Positions 35,388-50,883 of a DNA stretch of 64,000 bases are shown piece after piece. The DNA is from Cerioporus squamosus. Its lineage: Eukaryota; Basidiomycota; Agaricomycetes; Polyporales; Polyporaceae. The notes below the pieces were generated by a model, which ran no database searches, was not told the DNA's origin, and worked only from the letters and a program-made list of their open reading frames with translations. The position numbers and the translations under genes are program-made. The stretch spans positions 124,001-188,000 of the forward strand of contig JABYQS010000048.1 in NCBI GenBank assembly GCA_022592435.1, written 5' to 3'. The first letter of the stretch is position 1. Every line of letters starts with the position of its first letter.

Positions 35388-36512
35388 TTTTGTTCACCAA
35401 ATCGCAGTGACAGTTTCCTACTGCTCCTCCCACTGTCTGTTGCTTCGCTGTCTATCGGGTACTTCCTGAGTTAAAGCTGTCTCTCAAAGTACGGAGGAGA
35501 TCTGTTTGCAACATTGGGCAAGTAGTGCGCGTTTCAGTACGTACGTACGGTAACTACTAAGTAACGATATGAGCCTCTCGGTTGATCAGACTAATTTGGA
35601 AACTCAGACGCTCGAGAAGTCTCCAACCAGCCTTGCAAGCCTCATGCCACCTTCTTTCTGGGCGACGCGGTCGCCATGGAGCTCGTTTCGTACGCCGGGC
35701 TGTGTGGAGACGAGTACCCCATGGCGCACTGTTTATCGCTGAGGAGGCTGCCAGTGTCCCACTGGCGGTGACTCTGGACGACGTATGCCACGGGGATATC
35801 ACGCAGCACGGGGCAACCGAAGACACACGAGCAACTACAGTACCAGAGATTAAGCTGTTTGCTGAACTCTCAGCCACGGAACAAAACTGGTCCACTGAGT
35901 GCTCCGTCCAGGAGCTCGCCTCGGCCCTCGAGCCTCAGCGAGGACTAACTCGGCGACGACTATGTACCACCATATCATCTTGGGAGTGGACAGCCTCAGG
36001 AATGGTAAGCCCTGGCGCCTTCGACTTGGTGTGTACTCAGAAGAATGATGACTGCGCAGCAATACCAATACCCAGATATCTCCTGCATGAGGGCTACCCG
36101 CGGGGACCTGATCCTCAGATGCAATTCGTTATGTACGAGCACCAAGGCCAGCGGCCCACGCGGAAGTGGAGGGTTGCGCTTCCGCCACCGCGATCTTGTG
36201 TAGTTGGTCTTAGTTGGTACATGTGCGCCCCCATCGAAATTCCCGGGCTTATACCACTTCCCACTCGTTCCAGTGTCCACCCCGGCAGATGACGCCGCAA
36301 CATGCAACATGTAGAGCGCAATACACATTCTTGATACATAGTGATGATGTCAAGCAATAATAGCTAGGTATACAAGATCAATTATTCGTGTCTTCGTCTT
36401 CTTCGCGCAGCACCCACCCGTCGTCCAGGTATGAGGATAAGTACTCCCGTCTACCTCTCCCTCTCCTCATATATGCCCTCTAGCTCTCGGCGGCGGCAGA
36501 CATGCAGGACAC
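35388..36512. other. Intergenic; one doubtful ORF
   Basis: A plus-strand open frame of 236 codons (35582-36292) has no family resemblance, and the opposite strand is equally open in places. It could be a lineage-specific gene but I cannot support it. Confidence 0.3.
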
Positions 36513-38560
36513 CTACTCGTCGACGCCCTCCTCCCAGCGCATGGACCGCTCGATGGCGCGCTTCCAGCCCTGCCACCGCTTCTCGCGCGCGTCCTCGGGC
36601 ATGCTCGGCGCGAACTCGAGGTTCCCCTTCGTGTTCACCTCCGCGAGCGTCTCGGGCTTGCTGATGTCCCACCCGTGCAGCCGGATCGCGGACCCCGCAA
36701 GCAGCGCCGAGCCCAGCGCAGTCGACCTGCAAGAAGATAGCCAGGACATCGTCAGATTCTGTGTGTTGCACGAGGGACGAGGCGAGAAAGACGAGAGAGA
36801 CGGTTACGCACTCCCGCATCTCGGGCCGAATGACGGTGAACCCGCCGATGTCCGCGAGGACCTTCATGACCATGTCCCCGTTCGTCATCCCGCCGTCGAC
36901 CATGAGGTGCTTCAGCTCCGCGTTCGAGTCGAGCTTCATGCTCTCGAGGATCGCGCGCGTCTGGAACGCGTTCGCCTCGAGCGTTGCGAGCGCGATGTGC
37001 GCGGGCGTCGTGTACGACGTGAGCCCAATGAGCAGGCCCGCCGCGCCGGGGTCCCAGTACGGCGCAAGGAGCCCGGAGAACGCGGTCACGAAGTACACGC
37101 CGCCGGTGTCGGGGACGGACTGCGCGAGGGTGTTCACTTCGGCGGCGGTGGAGACGAGCGACATGGTGTCTCGCAGCCACTTAATGGCGCTGCCAGCAAC
37201 AGCGACTGAGAAAGATATGAGTATATGCACGGCTTGCACGAGAAATCCGCACTTACTGGATCCCTCGAGCGCATATACCGGCTTCCCGGTAGCACCGTCC
37301 TTGTACGCGACGGTGGAGAGCAGGCCGTGCTTGCTAAGCACGACGTCGTCGCCAGTGCAGAACAGCAGGAACGCGCCAGTCCCGTACGTGCACTTGGCCT
37401 CCCCCTGTACTGAGACACTTGTTCCCGATGAGCGCAGCCTGCTGGTCGCCGGCAAGACCAGCAACCTTCACGCCCTTCAGCACCGTGCTCTGGAGCTCGC
37501 CGTATACCTCGGACGAGGAGACGATCTTCGGGAGGACAGAGTCCTTGATCTCGAAGAACTTGAGAAGAACCGGGTCCCACGTGAGGGTGTTCAGGTTCAT
37601 GAGGAGGGTACGCGACGCGTTGGTGACGTCGGTGATGTGAAGCTTGTTGGTGAGGCGCTGCGAAAAAAGGTTAGAAGACACGCATATAGGCAGGTACCGG
37701 ACATATGCATACGTAGAGAATCCAGGACTCGACGGTACCGAAGAGGAGGTCGTCCTCTTCGTGCGCTTTCCGGACGTTCTCGTGGTGGTCAATCATCCAT
37801 CGCAGCTTGATAGCTGAGAAGTACGTCGATATCGGAAGACCAGAACTATATGCACGAGACATCGTCAGCACGCACGCCGGGATTACGGCTATCGCATAGA
37901 ACCCACAGTTGGCGGAGAGCCTCGACGCCCTCTACGCCCTTCTTGAACTGGCCGGGCTGAACCTCGATACCGACAGTCTGGAGCTTGTGGTCAAAGTGTG
38001 CGACGGTGTTCTTCGTGCGCGCGTCGTCCCAGACGATAAGGCGGCACAAAGGCTTGCCCGTCTTGCGGCTCCAGGCGACGGCACTCTCACGCTGGTTCGT
38101 GATACCTACGCGATTGCGAGGGAACGGACGCGTCAGAGCTGTCGTCCGTGGGCGGCTTCGCGGCCACTTGACCGAGAGGTGATGGGCGTACGTACCGATG
38201 ACCTTTACGCTCTCCTTCGCCCAGCCGGCAGCCTCGAGAGCCTTGGATGCCTCGTTGATGCAGACCTGGCAGCTCTCGACGAGCTCGTCGGGGTCCTGTT
38301 CGTGCCAACTGCGGGCAAGCCATCAGCACGCGATAGGGGGTTAGACGCGACGCGGTCACTCACCCGGGCTCCGGATAATACTGGGGGTACTCGATCTGGT
38401 GCTGGGCGACGATGTCTGCATGCTTGTCGAAGACAAGGAAGCGGGTGGAGCTGGAGGGAGCGGGGAGCATTCAGCACATCGTCAGGGACGGGAAAAGGGA
38501 CGCGTACGTCGTGCCGCAGTCGAGGGAGCCGACGAATTCGCCCTGCTTGAGTGCGGACAT
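36513..38560 (-). CDS. GUT1: Glycerol kinase (FGGY family)
   Basis: Phosphorylates glycerol with ATP to glycerol-3-phosphate. It begins [20 protein letters not shown], the N-terminal phosphate-binding motif, followed by [28 protein letters not shown]-type sequence ([28 protein letters not shown]), [113 protein letters not shown] and [20 protein letters not shown], and it ends RWEEGVDE. All substrate and ATP motifs of the family are visible across about nine short exons. ATG 38558-38560. The symbol follows the yeast gene. Cytosolic or mitochondrial-surface location cannot be told from sequence. Confidence 0.95.
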
Positions 38561-39498
38561 GGTGGTGGGGGCGGGGTAAAGGGAGAAATGGTGCTCCGCA
38601 TGGCGAGCGCGTACTTATTGGCAGAGACGGAGCCAGCAGCGCTCAGCCTCGCTCAGCTTAGGAGCGTCAGACTCATGGCCGATAGCTGCTCGATCTACTC
38701 GACCCCGGCACCCCGGCCCGACCGTCAGCTGATCTGGGGAAACTGTTCTTCTCCGCGGCGGCTGTTTCCTCCGCCCTCCGCTTCCTGAGCCTCCCCGCGC
38801 CCTCCCGCCGGTACCTCGTCTTCGCGATGTCCTGCTCGTCTGCGAGAACACCCTGCGCATGGGGCGGTGGACGAGACACTGAGCTCCTTGCGAGTCGCCA
38901 TCATGACCTCCGAGGTCGCAGCGCGCCATGGACATCTGACTCTCCGTGAACTTCCGCCGCGCCGTCGGATTATGCGTTCTCCGTTCCGGCAGGTCCCATC
39001 AGTGCTCCCCAGTATCATGTGCAATAAGGCACTCCGATCGATCGTACATAGATGCCGAGGGCTTCGAGAAGACCGCCACCAGGCTCGCATACTTCTGCCT
39101 GCATCTTCAGGCTAAGATCGCTATACTTATGCCCTCGCTCTCCTATGTGTTCAAGGCAGACTTCGTGTGCACAGGTGCACTATGGATGTATCAACCATCC
39201 ACGAGTATGAGCACCCGAGGCAGCAGCGCAAGGTTCGCTTTTGAGAGCGGCCGGGCATCGGGGCTGGTATATGTATATGTATACCATGTCATCGATTACG
39301 GCGCAATCGGCGCAAGTGTGCGGTAAAACGTATCCAACCCGGGGGCCCAACGCGGGGCAAAAGTGTCGTTGGTCGGACTCAACCTTGAACGCGGGACGGC
39401 TGACGAGACAAAGCTTAGAAATTGTAGCGGTGCACTTCCGAGGTTCGTGATCTCGTGCCACTGCAATCGCACACTGCGCAAGTAGGTGTGTCAGACCT
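38561..39498. other. Upstream region of glycerol kinase
   Basis: Holds the glycerol kinase promoter and unassigned sequence, including an alternating TATATG run near 39266-39285 (GGTATATGTATATGTATACC). No gene supported. Confidence 0.4.
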
Positions 39499-40103
39499 TT
39501 ACACCTGATGCACGCATTCAGGAGACCGGGACATCGGACGCACCTCCGTAACCTTGAGTTGCTCGCGAAACTCCCGCACGACCGCAACTTGAAACACCCC
39601 ATCCGAGCCGTCCGCCGCGCCCACCGCCACGATCGCGTCGAACCCGTGGTGCTTGGCCTCCAGGTTCGCCTTGACCGCAGCGAAATACGCCTTCAGGTCG
39701 AAGGAGGCAAAGTCGTGCGCACCATCGTTGAAGTGGGCGGAGACGTTGAGCGCGAAGGCCACGCCCAGCCGGAGTTGCCGGGCGCGGGGAATAAGGCGCT
39801 CACGGAGGAGGTGAGGAAGGAGGCGATGGTCGTGTTGGTCAAGATCACCAGGGTCGCCGTCTGGGCGGACTCACTTTCGATCCGCGCTTTCGCGCATAGC
39901 AGCTTGGAAGATTGCGAGCAACTCAGGAGGGATGAGTAAGCAAAGTCGAAAGACGAGCAAAGAAGCGTAGCCGTCCACTGTTGGTCTACCGATACTGTAC
40001 TTGTCTGGTGATCATCTGCGTACCACGCTGCATCCTCCTCGTCGCTGATGAATGGATGGCTGTCGTCGCAGATGTCGACGTTGCAAATGCCGCAAGTGCC
40101 CAA
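39499..40103 (-). CDS. Hypothetical protein or fragment
   Basis: The best piece is complement(39499..39762): VAFALNVSAHFNDGAHDFAS, FDLKAYFAAVKANLEAKHHG, FDAIVAVGAADGSDGVFQVA, ending VHQV. This has amphipathic, globular-looking composition and biased codon use, so it is probably coding. The 5' part is unclear: upstream frames include AIFQAAMRESADRK followed by a GTGAGT donor, but I could not find a matching acceptor with confidence. It might be the C-terminal end of an enzyme-like domain, or a truncated gene. No family recognised. Confidence 0.35.
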
Positions 40104-40270
40104 TTCCCATTAAGCCAGAATATACAAGGAATACCCTAGATAGGCGATAGAGATGTGAGCAAGACGTATTTTGTACGATGCAGCGACGACCCGTCTATCG
40201 ACGAGTCAATACCAGTCCATCGTTCTCGCCTCCCAACGGACAGCGAGGCAACCCCAGAGACTAACAGCGC

Positions 40271-43727
<3,457 letters not shown>

Positions 43728-44276
43728 CCGTGAGTCTGGATGCTGCACACGAATGATGGAAGGGGTGAACGTACGGGAGCATGGACTGGTAGAAAGCCAT
43801 CGTCGTCGACGCCGGTCGCTCCGCTGCGGTGGAGTGGGGATTAAAACGGGTGCTGCGGGCGACCGTCGGGGTCGACGACTTGAAAGGAGAGTTGGAAGAG
43901 TGGGGAGGCTTTTGCGCAACGAACTGGGACCCACGTTATGTTTCAGAATCTGTGCTTGGCATTCTTTGCAATCAATAACAATCCTGCACGAGGCAGCAAG
44001 AGCGCAAGCCGTGAAGTACTTTAGGAACGAGCTTGAACGAGCGCAGGTTCTCACAAGCTTCCGTCCCCGAGGTCACAGTGGCCGAGTTCGGCACAGGTCG
44101 GCAGCAGAGTCGGCACTTGCCGGCCAGGCCCCCCAGATGTTTAGCGCTGGTCGAGGTCGCGCGCTTGTCCGATTCTGTGCTTTCAGCTCTCGCCATCGTG
44201 CTGCTCGTCCAGCTCGGTGTGCTTGTCACCGTGTACACTATCCCCGCTATCGCTCTGCTTGACCCTTACGCTGCTC
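43728..44276. other. Divergent upstream region between GH47 and AP180 genes
   Basis: About 550 bases between two diverging starts. A minus-strand frame MARAESTESDKRATS lies within but has no downstream exon I can support. Confidence 0.4.
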
Positions 44277-47241
44277 ATGACGAGCTTTGAGAAAACCGTC
44301 AAGCTTGCCTGCAAGCCCAAGGCCGCCCCGCCCAAATCCAAGGTAAGCCAAACTGCCTTCCCATCCCACACACTGGGCACCGACGATCTCCTCGCGCAGT
44401 ATCTCGACCCCATCATTGCCGCTACCTGGTCCGAGGATGGCGCAGTACACGACGTCTGCAAGGCATTGTCGCCGCGCTTTCGCGAACCAAATGTCATTGT
44501 GAGTACACCATTTACCGGGGGCATTATTCTGCATGGCATCAAGTCGGTACACGCTCAGTACACTCCGGATAAAGACGAAGTGGGAACGTTCTATGCTAGG
44601 CTGTCTTGCGTGGACCCAGTGCAGTTGTTGCGCGAGAGCACTCTGCCCTTCGGGGACACTGCGAGTCCATGTAGCCAGGACGCTTCGTATTATTCGAATG
44701 GAACCCCCCGTCTCATTCGCATCTGTCTGGCTACTTGAAGGCAACCGTTCGGTGCGGTTCAATGAATCACTTTTCACACCAGACAAAGGGCGGCCATAGT
44801 GGGCGCATAAGCATGTCTTGGGATAGAGGCGGCCGACAGGCAGTCCATAAGCCGGAGCAGAAACTCGCCATGCTGGTGGTATCTATGCTGTCATGCACAT
44901 AGAGGGTTGTCCAGGCGAGCCGGGCCGCCCCTCTGTGCGGCTACTACAATCCGTTCAGACGAGCCGCTGGGCTCGTCGCGCGCCCCGTCTGCGTGTTGTC
45001 GCGGCACACCGGAGGAGCGCGGAGAAGAGGAGAAGTGGGGAGGGACGAGGCGAGCTGTTGGCTGTTCTCTGAAGCGTGTACCGCGGATACATGGCTTGAT
45101 GCACCCGGGACGGTTCGTTCGGCTTGGCCCGACTCAAGCTCTCTACAGGTCGTCTTCAAGGCGCTCCTTGTCCTGCACACAATGATCCGGAATGGCGCGA
45201 CCGACAACATTCTCCAATACCTATCTTCCTCCGACGTTCTGAAGCTCCGCAATGTCTCCACTGGAAACTGGGAAGGTACCGCATGTATTTGCCTTCCAAA
45301 CACTTCGAAATCTCACCACCACGTACAGGCTACCAGGCCCCGCAGAACCTTCAGAACTACGCAAAGTATCTGGACACCCGGATACGCGCATACCGCGAAC
45401 TCAAACACGATGCCATCCGTGTCCAGTCCGAGACCAACCGAGATATGCGCAACTCGGCGGCCATCGACGAAGACCTCGAACCGCCAAGTCGCAAGAAGGG
45501 CAAGCACGCGCCCCCGCCATCGTCATCAAGCGGGAATTTGCAGCGTAGCAAGACGATGGCAGGGCGGAAGCTGCGGGTGATGACGGTCGAGAAGGGTCTG
45601 TTGCGGGAGACGAAGATTGTGCAGAAGATGGTGGACTCCCTGGTTGAATGCCGAGTACGTGGTCCTGATTCTCAACAATCCACGATGGACCTCAACATTC
45701 GCCAGTTCTACCTTGACGACTTAGAGGACGAACTGAACACCACGGCACTCCGGATGCTCGTCAAGGACCTCCTCATCCTCTTCCAGGCATGCAACGAGGG
45801 CGTCATCAATGTCCTCGAGCACTACTTCGAGATGTCCAAGATCGACGCACAAGAAGCGCTTGCCATTTACAAGCACTTCTGCAAGCAAACGGAGAAGGTA
45901 GTGGAGTACCTCGGTGTGGCGAAGAAGCTCCAGAACCTCCTCAACGTTCCCATCCCTAACCTCCGACATGTGCGCTTCCCGCGTATCGTATGACAATCTT
46001 TCGCTGACGATGTATACAGGCGCCCGTATCTCTCGCAAGTTCGCTGGAGGAGTACCTCAACGATCCCAACTTTGAGCAGAACAGAATAGAGTACAAGACT
46101 CAGAAGGAGGCTGCTGAGCGCAATGCCAAGTTGGGCATCAAGGCGTCGCCTAAACTGGCTGAGAAGCGTGCGCCCTCTTCTTTCAATCTCTGCATTGATA
46201 TCTGACAGTCCTCGTAGCGGCTTCAGCCTCGCCTAAGCCACCAGAGGCTAGCACGTCCACGTCAACGGACTCGGCGAAGACCCCGGGGCAGAAAGCCATG
46301 ATCGACTTCTTCACGGCTATCGAAGAAGAGCAGCAGACCATGTTCAACCCACAAACGAACAGGTACGTATGGTAGTGCATTCGACGTACGGCTGCTCACC
46401 TCCTACCAGTCCGACGACCGCGTACTTCCAGCAACAGGCGGTGCACAATCCTTTCCAGCAACCCATGATGACCGGGGCAATGCTCGGTGCTCAAGCCTTT
46501 GGGCAGCCCCAGATGCAGGCACAACCCACCGGCTTCCTCATGCCGCAACAGACGGCGATGCCCATGGGCGCAACAAACCCGTTCGGCCTCCAGCAGCCGG
46601 CCTTCCAGCCGTTCTTGGCGCCTCAGCAGACGGGTTTCCTGCAGCCACAGACGACGGGTGCGAACCCGTTCCGACAGAGCACGCTCTTCCCTCAAGCGAC
46701 AGGCATGCCTTTCGGTGGGCAGAATATGGGCGCGCCTACACAGCAACAACCGCCACAGAGCACCAACCCTTTCCCTATGCAGAGCCAGTCGCCGCCGCAG
46801 AACCCCATGCAGAGCACAAGCCCGTTCCAATCCGCGCAGAACACGACGCCATTCCAGTCGTCACCGTTCGGTCAACAACCACAGCAGGCGCCTGCACCAA
46901 CAGGACAACCGTCGTTCCCCTTCTCGAGTTCCATGACAGGCATGCCGTCAGCGCCGTCGTCAACCATCGCACAGCCGTTCGCGCAGCCCGCCGGCTCGGC
47001 GTCGACATCGTCTTCTGCCGCACCTCCGCGCTCAGCGACTGCTCCGCTCACTGGGCCTGGCACGTCGGGTTCTCCGCCGCCAGCGCAGCAAGTGAAGACG
47101 CACCAGACAGGCTCGAGAAATCCATTCGGGCAGCCTGTTACGCCAGCGCCGCCAGTACCCAAGGTGCCGACGCTCATGGAGCTCGCAATGGGCTTTGGGA
47201 ACCAGAACAGCGGGAGCCCTGCAGGACAGCAGCAGCAACCA

Positions 47242-47288
<47 letters not shown>

Positions 47289-48179
47289 CATGCAGACGGG
47301 CGCGTTCGGCAGCTTTGGTTCCGGCTTTGGGTCACAAGCCAACGGCGCTTCGAGTTCAAACGGAAACTCGAACACGAGCGGCACGAATGGTTCGATCATG
47401 GCGAGTGTGGCGTCGTCCTTCTCATTTGACTCCTCGAAACCTAGCGGGAGCCAGAACTCGTCGTTCTCCTCACCGCTCACCTCGCAGCCCACGTCGAGCA
47501 CGACCTCGGGCTCGACATTTTCCGACTCCCTATTCTCTTCGCTGTCTTCCCAGCCCACGGGGGCTACGTCTTCCGCGGGCGGCCCGTCGATCTCCATTTC
47601 CTCCGCCGGCACCGGCACCGCGCCACTGCAGAGGCAAACGACGGGTTTCAGCGGTCTGAAGGCGTTCAAGCCATCTTCCTCGTTCGGCGCCGCTCTGCTC
47701 GAGTCGCTTCCACCCATCCCCTCCGCCCCGTCTACGCCCGCCACCTCACCCCCAGCGTCCAACTCTGGTTCAACACTGGGGTCGCAGCCGACAGGCTTCC
47801 CGGGGCTGGGCACGCAGCCAACAGGGCTGGGATCGTCCTTCTCGTCGTCTATGTCGTCGTCCTCGCTCGGTGTCGGGCTCCGACCGCAGGCTACTGGAAT
47901 GCTCGGAGGCGCCAACCCGTTCCGCGCGTCGATGTTCTCTACGACGCCCTCAAGTAGTTCCGGCCCTGCTGGGGCGGGAGGACTGGGCGGTTTTGGCTCG
48001 ATGAACTCCACGTCTTCGCAGCCGACGGGAGGTGCCTTTGGCTCGTCGCCGTTCGGTGCCCTTGGAGGCTTGGGCGCTCAGCAGACCGGCGCGCCGTCTG
48101 CGTTTGGGACGGGGTCGTTCGGCCTCAGTTCGGGCTTCAGTGGCATGAACGGCCTCAACGACCCGTCGAAACAGCAACA

Positions 48180-48210
<31 letters not shown>

Positions 48211-48222
48211 TCGCTGATCTAG
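44277..48222 (+). CDS. AP180/CALM clathrin adaptor (ANTH domain, Yap1801/1802-like), 995 aa
   Basis: Eight exons: 44277..44342, 44400..44498, 45149..45275, 45329..45654, 45706..45969, 46020..46167, 46218..46362 and 46410..48222; phases agree. The ANTH domain covers about residues 1-290: MTSFEKTVKLACKPKAAPPK carries the lysine-rich PIP2-binding start, then YLDPIIAATWSEDGAVHDVC, VVFKALLVLHTMIRNG, SYxLDxRIRAYRxLKHDAIR-type sequence, and FEMSKIDAQEALAIYKHFCK. The tail is Gln/Ser/Pro/Thr-rich with six NPF motifs (EH-domain binding), two glutamine runs (Q15 at 47242-47286; Q13 at 48172-48210) and about ten LxxQxTG sites. The protein helps clathrin assembly at plasma-membrane pits. Intron 2 (44499..45148) is 650 nt. 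The start ATG sits directly at the ANTH domain. Confidence 0.95.
47242..47286 (+). repeat. CAA(CAG)14 tract encoding Q15
   Basis: A nearly pure CAG microsatellite inside the AP180 tail, flanked by Pro codons; length is likely to vary between strains. Confidence 0.9.
48172..48210 (+). repeat. CAG/CAA tract encoding Q13 at the AP180 C-terminus
   Basis: Begins with alternating CAG CAA codons and ends in nine consecutive CAG codons, four codons before the stop. Confidence 0.9.
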
Positions 48223-49231
48223 GCTCAACGTTGCCGACGCCTGTCCCCTGTCTCCTCGTGGGGGCTGTTGCTTGCTCGCAGTCCCTCTCCGTTTGGCGTT
48301 TGGTGACTTGGTGATGATGCTGTGTACACAATACTTTGACGACCGCGACCGTCTCGGCGGTCTGCCCCATGCACCCACTCCTTTCAGCGCTTCATTCCTT
48401 TCTCGCTTTCTGCTCTTTCCGCTTTCCGCACACGACATACACACACACTCGCTTGTGAGCGTCCTGCTTTCGACTTTTCCATCGACACGGACAGTACTAG
48501 TACTACTACTTGACACGGGGGTTCTCGAGGTTCTAGGTTGGGGAACGGAGACGCGAACGGGTTGCGGGTCCAGATCTTCAGAGTCGGGGGTTGGTATTCG
48601 GGTTGGGGGATCGCATTTGGTGGTTGGTCCAGTGGGAGATGTGGTTCGGCGGCACCCTCTGGTGCCAACTTCTTGTTACGATACGATACGACAGTACACT
48701 TTGGTCTCGCGCAGAGAGGATACCCGGCGTAATTGTATAGTTTGCCCTTTTCCTCCTTGGGATCCCATGGTGTGTCCCCGCGATCGTATGCTGGGGTAGG
48801 TCGGCTCGCGCATCGCTCTCTCTCTATCTCTCGCGCGCGCGATGAGGAATGGCTTGAGCTTCCAACAACGGACCACATCGAGCCATAGAGGCGCTACACA
48901 AGGCACTATTGCGAGCAGAACGGGTATACACGGGTGACGGTATCTCAGTACAAGCAGAGTAAGGCGAGGGAAGAGGAGAAGAGGCTCTACAAGTCGAGTG
49001 AAGATATTCAGTCTATCAAACGTACGGTAACACGGACACTAGGAAGAGAATGTATCGAGAATGTATCGACAACACCAAATTGGTCATGTACTTGAAGGGC
49101 GTGGCTCTTGTCAGACTGAGGCTTGCGGACCTCGCACAATACCAAGGGTACGTCGGATCGGCCCACTGAAAGGCCTGATCGAGAGTGGATCGAGGAGTCG
49201 TCGCCGTGTATTGTTTCCATGGGAATGCGAC
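48223..49231. other. Convergent 3' region of AP180 and the next minus-strand gene
   Basis: T-rich and then mixed sequence, consistent with two 3' untranslated regions. No gene supported. Confidence 0.45.
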
Positions 49232-50883
49232 TTAAGAGTGTTCCTGTTCTTGGGAGTCGGGAGGAAGAATGACTGGCCACTTATCATGCGAAGCTCGATG
49301 GTGCCTCCTGGGCTTGCGTGTCGTACGGGAGGGTCCCGGGCCGTCAGCAGGAATGTCGGGTGCGTGCCATCCTTGAGGCTGAACAGGCCGTGACCGCGGG
49401 ACCGATTCCAACGTAGTAATACCATCTGCTTGCGCATCTTCAAGCTTGATCACTCGTAGTGGTTCTATCGACGTTGATTTACTATGCCGCGAGCCTGCAT
49501 CGACTGTATGTGATGGTCCAGGCTGCATAGCCGGGTTTGTACGTCCGTATGCTCCAGCATAATCGCGTGGTGAGGTACTGGCGAGCAGCATGGGCTGCGT
49601 ATACCCAATAGTAGGTGCGAATTGGTGCCAGCTACTGGCGATGGGCGGCACAAACCATGTTGCCTGTCCTCTCGGCATTGCTGGGTACATATAGGCAGCC
49701 GGTGCCGAAAAGTACGGCAACACCGAGTGCGCAGCAAACCCTCCATAGGCGTGCGTGTATGGCGTCGGGGCGGATGGGTTATAACCCTGAGGCAGATCGA
49801 GCAGTGGCTGCGCTGGATGGGCAAGCGTCCTTGCAGTCTCAGCTGCAGGATGCGTAGGCCCGGAACTGCTAACGTTATACATATGGTACGCGCGTGGGAT
49901 GGTCACGGCTGGTACGACGCCCCCGGGCCAGTGATGTTGGGTGGATGGCGGTTCTACGTGCAGCCCGGAGGCAGAGGCGTCGGCAGAAAGATGTGGTTGA
50001 TAACCAGGCGGAGGAGTCCATGGGGCTCGATGGACGGGTGTCTCTTGAGACTTGTCGTTGCCGAGGGCTTCGGAGGGAGTCTGGCTGTTGAGGGCCGGGC
50101 CCACCGGTAAAGAGCAGAGTTCCTTGATATCCCCGTCCCACTCGAATCCAAAGTCAATCTCCCGGTCGATCTCGTCTGCACTGGCCATGAGTAGGACATC
50201 CTCGACAGTGGTGTCTGTGTTGTCGTAGTCCGTGCCAAGGCTGTGCATGAGGGCTTGGAGTGGAAAGCTCATGGCGGGCTGCCCGGGCGGCAGTAGGACC
50301 GGGGGAGTGCCTGAGGCGGGGTGGTCAGGACCTTCATACGGAAAGTGGTCCACGAGGTCGACTGAGGCGGGACAGTGGGACCCCTCAGACGGCGTATTGT
50401 CCGGGAGAGCGACTGTGGCGGGGCCGTCAGGCTCGGAGGGAGTGCGGTCAGGATCATTGCTGTCGTGCACCTAAAGATCCTATCATCATCTGGGACTGGT
50501 GGAGAAATGTGCTGACAAACGCGCGCGCACCTCAGTATCCCTGGAAGAAGACGATGTACTTGAAGACCTGTCCTTGCGGCGCTTCTTGCGACGAGTCTCG
50601 GGAGCGGTGGCGGGTACCGTGCCTGCTGGCGAGGGCGAGCGAGACCTCTTCAGTGGGAGCGGTGCGGTAGGAGTTATAATCCAATGTAGCTGTGGGCTGA
50701 CAGAGAACATAGGACGACCTCCTCGTAACTGTGGGGAGGAGGGAGGAGTGGACACAGGAGATGCACGGACGGTAGCGGCCTCGCGTCCCTTCGGAATATA
50801 TCAGCAAGCACGTTGAGTCACGATATATTGCAGAGGCATACTGCAGCATCTTCCTCCGCCGTGGACGCTTTCCGCGGAGCCAT
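49232..50883 (-). CDS. Unrecognised Pro/Ser/Tyr-rich protein, 512 aa
   Basis: Three exons, complement(50842..50883, 50531..50788, 49232..50470), all phase 0, with introns of 53 and 60 nt. It begins MAPRKASTAEEDAA (14 codons); exon 2 includes PLPLKRSRSPSPAGT and a basic RRKKRRKDRSSSTSSSS that could be a nuclear localisation signal. Exon 3 opens with acidic/Pro-rich sequence (DPDRTPSEPDGPATVALPD), has a short helical acidic stretch (TTVEDVLLMASADEIDREID, FGFEWDGDIKELCSL), then a long Tyr/Pro/Ala/His-rich region (PYTHAYGGFAAHSVLPYFSA) and a basic Pro-rich end (TTRKPRRHHRASHDKWPVIL). No known domain. Nuclear localisation and an activator-like role are inferred only from composition. Confidence 0.75.

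Noticed and set aside
35582..36292. 236-codon plus-strand ORF as a gene
   Set aside because: No family resemblance, mixed composition, and partly open on the other strand; kept only as a note.
43972..44238. Small minus-strand gene starting MARAESTESDKRATS between GH47 and AP180
   Set aside because: No downstream exon with matching phase; probably chance in the divergent promoter region.
46396..48011. Long minus-strand open frames opposite the AP180 tail
   Set aside because: They are mirror images of the repetitive Gln/Ser/Pro coding sequence (poly-Gln becomes poly-Cys or poly-Ala) with no start context, splice pattern or family match.
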